DNA from: Paenibacillus cellulositrophicus
Lineage (GTDB): Bacteria > Bacillota > Bacilli > Paenibacillales > Paenibacillaceae
DNA length: 64,000 nucleotides
Direction of reading: 5' to 3'
Assembly: GCF_009363095.1 (NCBI RefSeq)
Contig: NZ_CP045295.1
Span: 3,832,001-3,896,000, forward strand
Position 1 is the stretch's first letter. Every line of letters begins with the position of its first letter. The position numbers and the translations under genes were made by a program. Positions 9,887 to 17,883 of the stretch are shown here, piece by piece. Under the pieces are notes generated by a model. That model searched no databases. It saw only the letters and a list, made by a program, of their open reading frames with translations, and had not been told where the DNA came from.

Positions 9887-11169
9887 AGGAGAAGATGAAA
9901 TCGATCCTGCTGGCGCTGCTCGTTGCCGGCAGCCTGGTGCAGAGCTATTACCTGATTTACCGGCTGCCGGGCGGGGATTCGATCGCCAAAACGGAGAACA
10001 ATTATATCAAGACGGACAACATGGGGCCGGAGGAGAGCGCCGAGAACCTGATCTATCCGGATAAAATGCAGATTCATATGGGAGAAGGCAAGCATACCGT
10101 CTTCTACCCGAACTCCACGTTCTACAACTTGATCTACTCGCGTCTGAAGGGACGCAGCTTCGAGAGCTTCCAGCGCCGTCCGGTGGAGAACACGGACTGG
10201 AACAAGATCCGCAATGAGGATCCCGGCATCGAGCTGACCTTTGGATCGGGGATCCCGGTATCGCTGCTTCAGCGCGTCATGCAGATCGCGCCGGACTCGC
10301 TGTTTGAAGCCGAGCGGATCGACCGGATCTGGATTTACACGTCGCCGAACGATTCCAAGAAGCATGCGATGTTCTTCAGTACGGAAGGCGATGTCGTCTA
10401 TGAAGCTGGCAAAGTCGACCTGACGGTGCAGGACGTGCAGCAGCATGTCGATTTCGGCAAGGAATGGACGGCTTACTCTTCGGAGGCGGGCGGCAAGTAT
10501 TATGTGCCGCAGTCGTCCATCCAGATGGTGGAGGCTGAGGTCAATATCGGGGTCTATACGGTGGAACAGATGCAGCAGAGCCTTTTCTTCGACCCCGGCA
10601 TTACCCGTTACATCCAGGAAAAGGACGGATCGGAGATTTATACGGACAGCAAGCGGAGCCTTCAGGTGCGGCAAGAGCAGAAGTGGATCAGCTACACCGA
10701 TCCGGCAGCGCCGCCGGCGGGCGAGAGCAGCGACGGGAAGGATGCGCTGGCTGCCGTTGACTTCGTCAACGAGCATGGCGGCTGGAATGGAACCTACCGG
10801 CTCGGCCAGTCGGGTACCGGAGGGGACCGCAGCCAAATCGTGTTCCAGCAGTATTACGGCGCCTATCCGATCCTGGACACGCTTAATTTCCATTACGGCA
10901 CGATTCGGTTGAACCTGCAGCAGGGCACCGTGTCGGCCTATGAGCGCTCCCTGATCTATATGAAATCCGGAGAGCAGCATAAGACGATGGTGAAGCTGCC
11001 GGGCGGTGCCGAGCTCAAGGAGAAGCTGAGCCGGATCAACAAGGACTCGGCGATCGAGGATCTATATCCGGCGTATTTGCCGGAGCTGACCAAGACCGGA
11101 ACGGGACTGAAGCTGACGCCGGTCTGGGCGGTGAAGCAGGAGAGCGGCGCCGTGACGGTGATCCGCTAA
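9883..11169 (+). CDS. yycH: WalK regulatory protein YycH
   Basis: 428 residues with one N-terminal membrane segment (about 7-24) and a large extracytoplasmic part, as in YycH. It overlaps the walK stop by an ATGA. In B. subtilis YycH and YycI form a membrane complex with WalK and damp its activity. Identity rests on operon position, size and topology; the sequence (DKMQIHMGEGKHTVFY) also fits the family. A 275-base gap to yycI follows, which is unusual for this operon. Confidence 0.88.
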   Translation: MKEKMKSILLALLVAGSLVQSYYLIYRLPGGDSIAKTENNYIKTDNMGPEESAENLIYPDKMQIHMGEGKHTVFYPNSTFYNLIYSRLKGRSFESFQRRPVENTDWNKIRNEDPGIELTFGSGIPVSLLQRVMQIAPDSLFEAERIDRIWIYTSPNDSKKHAMFFSTEGDVVYEAGKVDLTVQDVQQHVDFGKEWTAYSSEAGGKYYVPQSSIQMVEAEVNIGVYTVEQMQQSLFFDPGITRYIQEKDGSEIYTDSKRSLQVRQEQKWISYTDPAAPPAGESSDGKDALAAVDFVNEHGGWNGTYRLGQSGTGGDRSQIVFQQYYGAYPILDTLNFHYGTIRLNLQQGTVSAYERSLIYMKSGEQHKTMVKLPGGAELKEKLSRINKDSAIEDLYPAYLPELTKTGTGLKLTPVWAVKQESGAVTVIR

Positions 11170-11444
11170 AAGGATTTCAGGCTTGGCATGATGCGGGTTG
11201 ACCGATGGAAAAGAGTGGCGTAAGGTGGGAGTAGCAGGGAATTCTGCCTCCCAATCTATATCTTGCTGCTGTATTTAGGGGCAATAACGGATGCAGCATC
11301 TAGCATGAAAGGTCGATTAGAAGGAGCAAAGCTCCATTTTCATAACGATCGGATGGATCGCGTGTCGAAGCTTGGGAATGCTGGGTTAGCCGAAGCTATG
11401 GGGAACCATGCGGGATCAAATTTCGGGTAAAAGGAGGGCAAGGG
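11170..11444 (+). other. Long structured spacer between yycH and yycI
   Basis: No ORF is supported. Hairpins are visible: GGGAG-TA-GCAG with CTGC-CTCCC (11227-11252) and a small GGAG/CTCC stem near 11322-11335. An AAGGAGGG ribosome-binding site for yycI lies at about 11431-11438. No T tract follows the hairpins, so they are not clear terminators. Possible roles are an internal promoter or RNA processing site. Confidence 0.4.
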
Positions 11445-12248
11445 ATGGATTGGGGACGGGCCAAAAATGTGCTGATCTACGCTTTTTTGCTGCTGAACCT
11501 GGTGCTGGGCTACCAGCTGTGGGCCGACGTGCGCGAACAGGCGGACACCAATCTGGACTTTGCCTCCCTGGCGGACAGCACGCAGAAGGCGATGGAGGAG
11601 AAATCGATTCAGCTGCTGTGTCCGATTCCGAGCATGACGCCCGCGCTGCCCAAAATCTCCTACCACTACGTGAGCGGGGAAAGCATCGGCAAGCCGGTCA
11701 CGCTGAAGAAGCCGGTCGAGAGCAAGCTGATCTTTATGGGTACCGACCTTGTGGACGCTCTGGGCGACCAGATTCCCGAGTTCGGCAATTACCGGTATGA
11801 TCCTCAGGCGAGTCAGGAGATGACGGAAGCGGAGCTGGAACGGGTGAAAGTTGCTGGCGCCGCGGGCCGATTCGTCATGCATACGCTGGTGGATGGCAAA
11901 TGGCCGCTGTTCAACGATCAGCTCGAGCTATACTACAGCGAGCAGAAAATCGTGTCGTACCGCCAGTCGCTGGTGGAAATCGCCCCGATGGAGGACGAGC
12001 AGGAGCAGAAGATTTTGCCGGCATCCGGGGCACTAAAACGGTTAGTGGACGCTTTTATCCCGGAAGGTTCGTCCATAAAGGATATTCAGCTGGGCTATTA
12101 CGGCCAGGTATTTAACTCGGAGAGCCAGGTGGCTGCGCCATCATGGCGGTTCACGCTGGAGAGCGGAGAAATTTATTACGTACAGGGGATCAGCGGTGAC
12201 GTGACCGTGAACAGCCCCAAGGATGAAGTGGGAAAGGAGCAGGGATGA
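11445..12248 (+). CDS. yycI: WalK regulatory protein YycI
   Basis: 267 residues with a single N-terminal membrane segment (about 7-25, NVLIYAFLLLNLVLGYQLW) and an extracytoplasmic domain, matching the YycI family. The RAKNVLIYAFLLLN start is characteristic. It partners with YycH to restrain WalK. Its stop overlaps the walJ start. ATG 11445 follows AAAGGAGGGCAAGGG, a good ribosome-binding site. Confidence 0.9.
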   Translation: MDWGRAKNVLIYAFLLLNLVLGYQLWADVREQADTNLDFASLADSTQKAMEEKSIQLLCPIPSMTPALPKISYHYVSGESIGKPVTLKKPVESKLIFMGTDLVDALGDQIPEFGNYRYDPQASQEMTEAELERVKVAGAAGRFVMHTLVDGKWPLFNDQLELYYSEQKIVSYRQSLVEIAPMEDEQEQKILPASGALKRLVDAFIPEGSSIKDIQLGYYGQVFNSESQVAAPSWRFTLESGEIYYVQGISGDVTVNSPKDEVGKEQG

Positions 12249-13054
12249 TGGGCATATCTTTTACCGTTCTGTCGAGCGGATCAACGGGGAACGCAACCGT
12301 GGTAAGAAACGAAGATACGACGCTGATGATCGATGCCGGGCTTAGCGCCAAGCGGATCGACGAGCTGATGGAGCAGCGGGAGCTGTCGGGAGAGGAACTT
12401 GACGGGATTCTTGTCACCCATGAGCATTCCGACCATATTAAAGGGCTCGGTGCCGTGGCCCGCAAATACGATCTGCCAATCTATGCCAACGAGAAGACAT
12501 GGGAGGCGATCAACAAGTCCGTCGGCAAAATCGCCGAGGAAAACCGTATCGTGATGGACAGCGGCGAAGTGCGGGATTTCGGATCGCTGCGGGTGGAGTC
12601 TTTTCAAATCTCACATGACGCAGCAGAGCCGGTGGGCTACTGCTTCTACGACGGGGACGAGAAGCTGAGCGTGGCTACGGACCTGGGCTATATGAGCGAT
12701 AAGGTGAAGCAGGCCATCAGCGGCTCGAACGTGCTCGTGCTGGAGGCGAATCACGATATTGAGATGCTGCGGATGGGCCGCTATCCGTGGAACACCAAGC
12801 GCCGCATTCTGGGCGACCTCGGGCACTTGTCCAACGATGCCGCAGGCGAGGCGATGAGCGAGCTGCTGACCGGAGACCTGAAGCGCACCTATCTGGCGCA
12901 TTTAAGCCGGGACCATAATCAGATGGATTTGGCGAAAATGACCGTGCGTACCGGGATGGAAGACCGGGGATGCTTCTATAAAGACAGCGAATTTAAACTG
13001 TGCGACACGTACTACGACCGGCCTACACCGTGGGATAAGGTGAGTGAGCCATAA
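12245..13054 (+). CDS. walJ: Metallo-beta-lactamase-fold hydrolase WalJ (YycJ)
   Basis: 269 residues. The MBL-fold zinc motif THEHSDH is at about residues 58-64, followed by histidines at LEANHDIEML and AHLSRDHN. WalJ proteins are 5'-to-3' DNA exonucleases of the MBL fold, and mutants affect replication/division coordination and mismatch repair. ATG 12245 overlaps the yycI stop; ATG 12248 is an alternative. The 3' end overlaps a convergent small gene by 32 bases. Confidence 0.93.
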   Translation: MMGISFTVLSSGSTGNATVVRNEDTTLMIDAGLSAKRIDELMEQRELSGEELDGILVTHEHSDHIKGLGAVARKYDLPIYANEKTWEAINKSVGKIAEENRIVMDSGEVRDFGSLRVESFQISHDAAEPVGYCFYDGDEKLSVATDLGYMSDKVKQAISGSNVLVLEANHDIEMLRMGRYPWNTKRRILGDLGHLSNDAAGEAMSELLTGDLKRTYLAHLSRDHNQMDLAKMTVRTGMEDRGCFYKDSEFKLCDTYYDRPTPWDKVSEP

Positions 13055-13229
13055 ACTCGTCGAGCTCCGCCGCTTTTCTCTCTACCTCGTCACGGGTGAG
13101 AATGCCCTTGTCAATGAGCAGTTCAATGATCGTGCTTAAGGCAAGGGTATTGCGGTAGTGCTCGTCCTTTAAATCCCCCAGCTTGGCCATCATATTCACA
13201 TAGTCCATCGAAGACGGAAATCGTTCCAT
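13023..13229 (-). CDS. Small protein of unknown function, convergent with walJ
   Basis: 68 residues from an ATG preceded by AAGGAGG at 9-base spacing; the frame stays open 51 bases further upstream without a better start. The protein is largely helical and charged (MERFPSSMDYVNMMAKLGDL, ILTRDEVERKAAELDEF) with no membrane segment. The last 32 bases overlap the 3' end of walJ on the other strand. No family is recognised with confidence. The strong ribosome-binding site and sensible composition make it a real gene. Confidence 0.7.
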   Translation of the reverse strand: MERFPSSMDYVNMMAKLGDLKDEHYRNTLALSTIIELLIDKGILTRDEVERKAAELDEFMAHSPYPTV

Positions 13230-13932
13230 GAGTCCGTTCCTCCTTGTTTTCAACATCGTTTCAATTCCATAACCCACCAATGACGCAAGCGATAAAAGAT
13301 TAGGGCAACCGCCCCACTTATGTTACAATAACTATACCGCATGAATGTCCGCGAGGGCTTGCATATAGCGGGTTTGACTGGTGTCCAGCCTGCAGCATAG
13401 CAGATCGTGCTTCGCCTTTTTCATAGTTTCATCAGGCTTTACTTTTATTCTAGTCTGTTAATGCTGGAAACATTCCTGTTTCTATGAAAATATATCTCAT
13501 GTGCTGTATTGAATAGACTGAAGAAATGAATGTTATAGGCCGCCTATCGGGTTGTTATAGCAGGAAGTTCAATGCAAAGCTTTAGTTCAAGCTATATAGA
13601 AAGAGAATCCGAAGTCAACGTGGGCAAATTCCATACATACGAATGTGAGTGACTGAGACTTCGACGCTTCAAATTTGCTGCTTAGATTCAGCCCAATGTG
13701 GTGATGTAAAAAATAAAGGGTCTGCCTCGTGCAACCTTGGTAAGCTGGAAGCAGTTATTAATAGTATAGGCAGCCTGAACGATTAGAAGCTTATAAGAAC
13801 ATGCCGCCACGTCATTAGTTATACAGACCGGTCATTGGCGACGGATATTTTTCAATTTCTCGTCAAAGGCATCTGTATGGATGAATCTCACAAGATTTTC
13901 GGGATGCGTTACAACAAAGGGGAGAGGATCAC
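13230..13932. other. Long intergenic region before htrA
   Basis: About 700 bases without a supported gene. It holds the promoter of the small minus-strand gene and copy 1 of an imperfect palindromic element (13513-13595). The htrA ribosome-binding site (GGGAGAGG) lies at its end. Short open frames here have neither ribosome-binding sites nor plausible composition. Confidence 0.4.
13513..13595. repeat. Palindromic intergenic element, copy 1
   Basis: Similar to 33576-33660. Shared blocks are GAAATGAATG, ATAGGCCGC, a GTTATA.CAGGA block and CTTTA.TTCAA.CTAT. The outer ends are inverted repeats (ATAGACTGAA against TTCAAGCTAT, 8 of 10). The inner part can fold as GGCC with GGTT through G-T pairs. 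It may be a MITE-like repeat or a structured RNA. Confidence 0.55.
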
Positions 13933-15186
13933 ATGGGGCTGTTTCGTGACGATTTTTATTCGACCAAAATTTCCAAACGGCGAAGCCTTCGCAAAGTATA
14001 TCCCGCACAGCGGGTGTGGGGCAGAAGCAGGCGCAGCCGGGGGACGTCCACGCTGTTCGTGGCGACGGTCAGCTCCGTCATCAGTGCAGTAGTGGCGGTG
14101 CTCCTGTTCAGCCTCATCATCGGCCTTCCTTCCCATACGAGGGAGACGGCGGCGGTCAGTGCCGTTACTTCAACCCCGCTGGACGGCAGCGGAGATCCGT
14201 TCGACCGGCTCGTTCAGGCAGCGGCCAAAGTCCGCCCGACCGTCGTCAGCATCGTGAACTATAAAGATGCGAAGGACGCGGGCAAGGGGACGGCCGACCT
14301 GGAGGATTCGGCGCTCGGATCAGGGGTCATTTTCAAGAAGGAGAACGGCAAAGCTTATGTCATCACCAATAACCACGTCATTGAAGGCTCACAGGATCTG
14401 GAAGTGATGACGGTCGGCGGGGACATGAAAAAGGCAACGCTCGTCGGTACCGATAAAGTGACGGATATCGCCGTCTTGTCGGTGGACGACAAGAACATTG
14501 CCGATGTGGCGGAAATGGGCGATTCTAAGAAGCTGCGCCTAGGGGAGACCGTGTTCGCTATTGGCAATCCTCTCGGCCTCGGGGATACGCTGACGTCCGG
14601 CATCATCAGTTACACCAACCGGGTCGTGCCGGTGTCGCTGAACCAGGATGGCGTGTACGACTGGGAGCAGGAAGTGATCCAGACCGACGCGGCCATCAAT
14701 GAAGGCAACAGCGGCGGCGCGCTGGTGGACCTGAACGGCAAAGTGATCGGCATCAACACGATGAAGATTTCCGATGCCGGTGTGGAAGGCTTGGGCTTTG
14801 CCATCCCGGTTGATCAGGTGATGAAGACGGTGGATGAACTGATGAAATACGGCAAGATCTCACGTCCTTACCTGGGCGTGTACACCGTGGACCTGAACAA
14901 TCCGTACGCCCCGCTGGATGAAGATCAGCGCAAGGAGCTGAAGCTTCCGGCGGACGTGAAAGACGGCGTGGTCGTGCTGGACGCTATCGGACCTGCCAAG
15001 GATGCGGGGCTCAAGCTAAACGACGTCATTACAGAGTTCAACGGGGACCCGATCAAGACTACGCTGGAGCTGAAGAAGTACCTGTATGACAAAGTGAAGA
15101 TCGGCGACATGCTCAAGGTCACCTTCTACCGTGCAGGCCAGCAGGAGACCGTGGACGTCAAGCTCGCCGACAAGCCAGATTCCTAA
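13933..15186 (+). CDS. htrA: HtrA/DegP-type serine protease of the wal locus (YycK)
   Basis: 417 residues. A basic cytoplasmic N-terminus is followed by one membrane segment (about 47-70), a trypsin-like S1C domain with catalytic H148, D178 and S260 (NEGNSGGAL), and one PDZ domain (about 310-410). It acts outside the membrane on misfolded or unneeded envelope proteins. It lies downstream of walJ, as yycK does in B. subtilis, but the gap of about 880 bases with a convergent gene suggests its own promoter. Confidence 0.94.
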   Translation: MGLFRDDFYSTKISKRRSLRKVYPAQRVWGRSRRSRGTSTLFVATVSSVISAVVAVLLFSLIIGLPSHTRETAAVSAVTSTPLDGSGDPFDRLVQAAAKVRPTVVSIVNYKDAKDAGKGTADLEDSALGSGVIFKKENGKAYVITNNHVIEGSQDLEVMTVGGDMKKATLVGTDKVTDIAVLSVDDKNIADVAEMGDSKKLRLGETVFAIGNPLGLGDTLTSGIISYTNRVVPVSLNQDGVYDWEQEVIQTDAAINEGNSGGALVDLNGKVIGINTMKISDAGVEGLGFAIPVDQVMKTVDELMKYGKISRPYLGVYTVDLNNPYAPLDEDQRKELKLPADVKDGVVVLDAIGPAKDAGLKLNDVITEFNGDPIKTTLELKKYLYDKVKIGDMLKVTFYRAGQQETVDVKLADKPDS

Positions 15187-15297
15187 AATAGGACGTGTGA
15201 TCCGGCCCAAAACCGGATATAATGAGAGTCATAGGTTTTCGGAATTGACCAGCCAGAAATACGTACATTGTGTGCAATTGTAAGGGGATGCCATTTT

Positions 15298-15465
15298 ATG
15301 TTTGTCGTTTGTAAAGACCATGTGGAGCTCGCGATCGATATGTTCGTCGACGAGTACGAGGACGCGCCGGATATCGTGGACCTGAAGGAGACGGAGTTCT
15401 CCGATTGGGACCCGCCCGTGCAGTGCGCGCACTGCGATCAGCCGGCCAAGTTCCTGGTCGTGTAG
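15298..15465 (+). CDS. CxxH/CxxC small protein (YyzF/BA_5709 type)
   Basis: 55 residues. It carries an N-terminal C-x2-H (VCKDHVE) and a C-terminal C-x2-C (CAHCDQP), the family's defining metal-binding pairs, separated by an acidic stretch. The function is not known; it is probably a small zinc protein. ATG 15298 is chosen because AAGGGGA lies 10 bases upstream and the family starts at MF/MYVVCK. It sits between htrA and rlmH, the usual place in Bacillales. Confidence 0.88.
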   Translation: MFVVCKDHVELAIDMFVDEYEDAPDIVDLKETEFSDWDPPVQCAHCDQPAKFLVV

Positions 15466-15720
15466 CCGCAGGGTTGGCGAGAAATGCTATGAAGAGATGA
15501 ATAGCGATGGGGAGAGCGTGGAGACACGCTCTTTTTTACTTTTTGGAAGAGTGGATAGGGTTCGTGAAATGCAATTTGATAGTTCGATGAAGGGCTGTTC
15601 TTTAAGGGAGCTTTTTAAGGCGAAGATCATCGGTGATATCGACGGTTTGGCGAGCAGATTTGGAGAATATAAGCCCTTATGGTGTGCTTCATATATAAAA
15701 AGATAGGTGGAGGGGTATTC

Positions 15721-16200
15721 ATGCTGATTCAAATTATCGGCGTCGGCAAGCTGAAGGAGAAGTATCTGGTGCAGGGCATCCAGGAATACGCCAAGCGGTT
15801 GACGCCTTACATCAAATTTCAGATGGTGGAGGTCGCGGACGAGAAGGCCCCCGACACCTTGAGCGAAGCCGAGGTGTCGATCGTAAAGGAGCGCGAGGGC
15901 GAACGCATCCTCGCGCACATTAAAGAGAGCGCGCATGTGATCGCGCTCGCCATTGGCGGCCAGCTCTGGAGCTCGGAGGAGCTGGCCGCCGAGATCGACC
16001 GGCTCGGTACCTACGGGACGAGCCATGTCGTGTTCGTGATCGGAGGGAGCCACGGGCTCTCCGATCAGGTGCTGCGCCGCGCTCAGCAGCGCTTGAGCTT
16101 CGGGCGCATGACCCTGCCGCACCAGCTGATGCGGCTGGTGCTGGTGGAGCAGATTTATCGCGCGGTGAAGATCAATCGGGGGGAACCGTATCATAAATAA
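15721..16200 (+). CDS. rlmH: 23S rRNA (pseudouridine1915-N3)-methyltransferase RlmH
   Basis: 159 residues, exactly the family length, starting [15 protein letters not shown]. It is a SPOUT methyltransferase; the knot region [11 protein letters not shown] and the C-terminal GEPYHK are diagnostic. It methylates pseudouridine 1915 in helix 69 on assembled ribosomes. The upstream AGGTGGAGGGG is a good ribosome-binding site. In staphylococci this gene (orfX) is the SCCmec integration site. Here its last codons contain an att-like sequence repeated 1.45 kb downstream. Confidence 0.97.
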   Translation: MLIQIIGVGKLKEKYLVQGIQEYAKRLTPYIKFQMVEVADEKAPDTLSEAEVSIVKEREGERILAHIKESAHVIALAIGGQLWSSEELAAEIDRLGTYGTSHVVFVIGGSHGLSDQVLRRAQQRLSFGRMTLPHQLMRLVLVEQIYRAVKINRGEPYHK

Positions 16201-16203
16201 CGG
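16186..16203 (+). other. att-like site at the 3' end of rlmH (left)
   Basis: CCGTATCATAAATAACGG spans the last rlmH codons and stop. It has inverted arms CCGT/ACGG around TATCATAAATA, the same layout as the SCC attachment site in the staphylococcal rlmH gene. The right-hand partner is at 17632-17649. Confidence 0.65.
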
Positions 16204-16260
16204 CAAGTTTTTGGAGTGGATCGAGCGCGACGCAGGATGTTGTTGCTTTCGGAAAGCAAG

Positions 16261-16292
16261 AGCCCCTTCCATCGTTTTAGGTGGAAGGGGCT
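16261..16292. terminator. Strong hairpin downstream of rlmH
   Basis: AGCCCCTTCCA (16261-16271) pairs perfectly with TGGAAGGGGCT (16282-16292). There is no T tract on either side, so termination is likely but not certain. Confidence 0.5.
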
Positions 16293-16314
16293 GACAACGC
16301 CGTGATATGTGTCT

Positions 16315-16431
16315 TTACTGAACTTGATTTAAGCACAGTTAACCGCATACTGGGATCCTGCTGCGAGTCGCTAGACTCTGGTGATACTGAACTCTGTACG
16401 AGCACAGTATATCGCGGAACGATGCGTATGT
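16315..16431. repeat. Direct repeat copy A (two Rrf2-type operators, no gene attached)
   Basis: Similar over its whole length to 16854-16974, by eye about three quarters identical. It includes two 23-bp motifs at 16317-16339 and 16386-16408 of the form ACTGAAC...GCACAGT. Copy A lies beyond the 3' end of the DoxX-like gene and faces no gene, so it looks like a leftover promoter. Confidence 0.6.
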
Positions 16432-16492
16432 CAGTCACAACTTAGATAGATGTAACGTTTGCGGTTTAAACACCTTAAATGCCGATGTGTGA

Positions 16493-16840
16493 TTAAACAA
16501 TCCAATTGAGCACAGGTACCACCAGGGCCAAGACCAGAAAATATACAGGCAGCATCACTTCATTGGCGTGGCTTTTCGCACGAATTTGGGTAACGAGAGC
16601 ACCCAGCATGATGACCACAATCCACAAACCAGCTAGCGACCCCGCCAGGTGCGACCAAATGCCAATTAGCATCCCGATCCCGCCGAGAATTTCCGCTATA
16701 CCGACTAGAATGCGAAATCCATCCGAATAGCCGTATTGTTTGAATGATTCGACTGGCTCTTTGGCTCCAAACTTCATAAATCCAACGATCACATAACCAA
16801 TGCCCAGAATAATCTCAAGTATAATCGATACGATTTGCAA
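16493..16840 (-). CDS. DoxX-like small membrane protein
   Basis: About 115 residues with four predicted membrane helices, typical of DoxX/DoxX-like proteins. Such proteins are linked to redox and thiol stress, but their biochemistry is unsettled. The frame has no ATG near the start: GTG at 16849 fuses with the AAGGAG sequence itself, while TTG at 16838-16840 lies 8 bases after GGAGG and is preferred. Two Rrf2-type operators occupy its upstream region, and the Rrf2 gene follows 145 bases upstream in the same orientation. It is the main cargo of the rlmH cassette. Confidence 0.82.
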   Translation of the reverse strand: MQIVSIILEIILGIGYVIVGFMKFGAKEPVESFKQYGYSDGFRILVGIAEILGGIGMLIGIWSHLAGSLAGLWIVVIMLGALVTQIRAKSHANEVMLPVYFLVLALVVPVLNWIV

Positions 16841-16853
16841 CTTTTTCACCTCC

Positions 16854-16974
16854 TTACTGAACTTGTATTAAGCACAGTTAAACTCATACTAAGGATGCTG
16901 ATGCGAGTTGTTGTTAAACTTTGTTAATACTGAACCTTGTATGAGTACAGTTTAACACAAAACTATGCTTATGT
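16854..16974. repeat. Direct repeat copy B (promoter region of the DoxX-like gene)
   Basis: Second copy of the repeat at 16315-16431, placed directly upstream of the DoxX-like gene. Its two 23-bp operator motifs are at 16856-16878 and 16929-16951. Confidence 0.6.
16856..16951 (-). promoter_or_regulatory. Two Rrf2-type 23-bp operators upstream of doxX
   Basis: Read on the minus strand, both sites begin ACTGT and end TTCAGT with an inner ATACAAG. Equivalent 23-bp sites lie at 45784 and 45839 before a nitroreductase that neighbours another Rrf2 gene. Centre-to-centre spacing here is 73 bp (7 helical turns). Binding by the adjacent Rrf2 protein is inferred. Confidence 0.6.
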
Positions 16975-16984
16975 TAAGCGCAGT

Positions 16985-17431
16985 TTATAATTCGTTTTTA
17001 AAAACTTCTGCCGCAATACGCTCAATCGTATACTGCTTGAAAACGTGAAGCGTACTCTCTTCCACTTGAGAAGACAATTCCTGGAAAAGGTCTCTTACTG
17101 ACGCCTTGCGTTCGCAGTCGAGCGTGGATTCGACCATTCCACTTCCCAAAGGATTGTGCATTTGCAGAGCCCGGTAAACGTCCGCCACTGTAATCGAGCT
17201 TGCAGGTTTGGCCAGCAAGTAGCCGCCATCTCTGCCTTCCCTAGCCTCGACAAGATTTGCACGAACCAGTTGACCTATCACCCGGCGCATAAACGTCGTT
17301 CCAGATTTCATCATATTCGCAATTTCTTTACTTGAAAGCACGTTATCTGACATCGAAAGTAAGACAAGTCCTTGTATGGCCAAACCGAATGCCGACGGAG
17401 TGACCGTGTGGTTTTTTTTCTTCAGATGCAT
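16985..17431 (-). CDS. Rrf2-family transcriptional regulator
   Basis: 148 residues. The N-terminal winged helix contains the Rrf2 motif VEAREGRDGGYLLAKPAS (about residues 57-75), and a dimerisation helix follows. Only one cysteine is seen (LDCERK, about residue 105), so a 2Fe-2S cluster with three cysteine ligands is unlikely. A single-cysteine thiol switch or a small-molecule sensor is more plausible. GAGGTG precedes the ATG. It sits upstream of the DoxX-like gene whose promoter carries paired operators. The motif is shared with the second Rrf2 locus at 45 kb. Confidence 0.9.
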   Translation of the reverse strand: MHLKKKNHTVTPSAFGLAIQGLVLLSMSDNVLSSKEIANMMKSGTTFMRRVIGQLVRANLVEAREGRDGGYLLAKPASSITVADVYRALQMHNPLGSGMVESTLDCERKASVRDLFQELSSQVEESTLHVFKQYTIERIAAEVFKNEL

Positions 17432-17883
17432 TGAAATTCACCTCAAATCCATTATGTACAATGTTTACACAGTTTACAAGATGTCCGATTTCGCTATTCA
17501 GGGCGACTCAAGAAAAACCTCTGGCCGAAGGAGGACACGGGTTCAGCCCGCGCAACAGCGCATCGTAGGGAGCCTGGCACGGGACTCCATGCACGAGAAG
17601 AAAAACTTGCCGTTACAGACAGCACGGAGAGCCGTATCATAAGTGACGGCGAAAAATTTGGTGACAAGAAGGGTGTAGTAGCCTGTAGGAATGATGAAAG
17701 AAAATGCTATAGAGATGATATACTTATCCCCCTAGAGGAGGTTCTAGTTGGATTTTTGTACGACTAAAAACGACTATGTATTCCAAATTTATGGTATGAT
17801 CATGGGAAATGGAGGAAGTATACAATACCAAGCGAGACATTAGAATAGACGATAATACATTCATGGAGTAAAGCAGGTGAATT
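17432..17883. other. Intergenic region holding the right att site
   Basis: No supported gene in 450 bases. It contains the promoter region of the Rrf2 gene (inverted TGTAAAC-like repeats near 17455-17480) and the att-like site 17632-17649. AT-rich sequence leads to the Shedu-like gene; a possible -10 (TATGAT) lies at about 17795. Confidence 0.4.
17632..17649 (+). other. att-like site (right)
   Basis: CCGTATCATAAGTGACGG matches the site at the rlmH 3' end in 16 of 18 positions and keeps the CCGT/ACGG arms. In the matching frame the bases 17626-17643 plus the stop read GEPYHK-stop, the RlmH C-terminus, although no rlmH body precedes it. Confidence 0.65.

Larger units (their letters stand above)
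16186..17649. mobile_element. Candidate SCC-like cassette integrated at rlmH
   Basis: The segment is bounded by two near-identical 18-bp sequences (16 of 18 matching). The right copy again encodes the RlmH C-terminus GEPYHK-stop with synonymous changes, as expected when a cassette brings its own att half. Cargo is a DoxX-like gene and an Rrf2 regulator on the minus strand. No ccr recombinase is inside, so it would be a non-autonomous or decayed element. Integration by a Ccr-like serine recombinase is inference from the site. Confidence 0.55.

Noticed and set aside
13790..13930. Start of htrA further upstream, or a separate small gene there
   Set aside because: No ribosome-binding site, out of frame with htrA, and unlikely composition.
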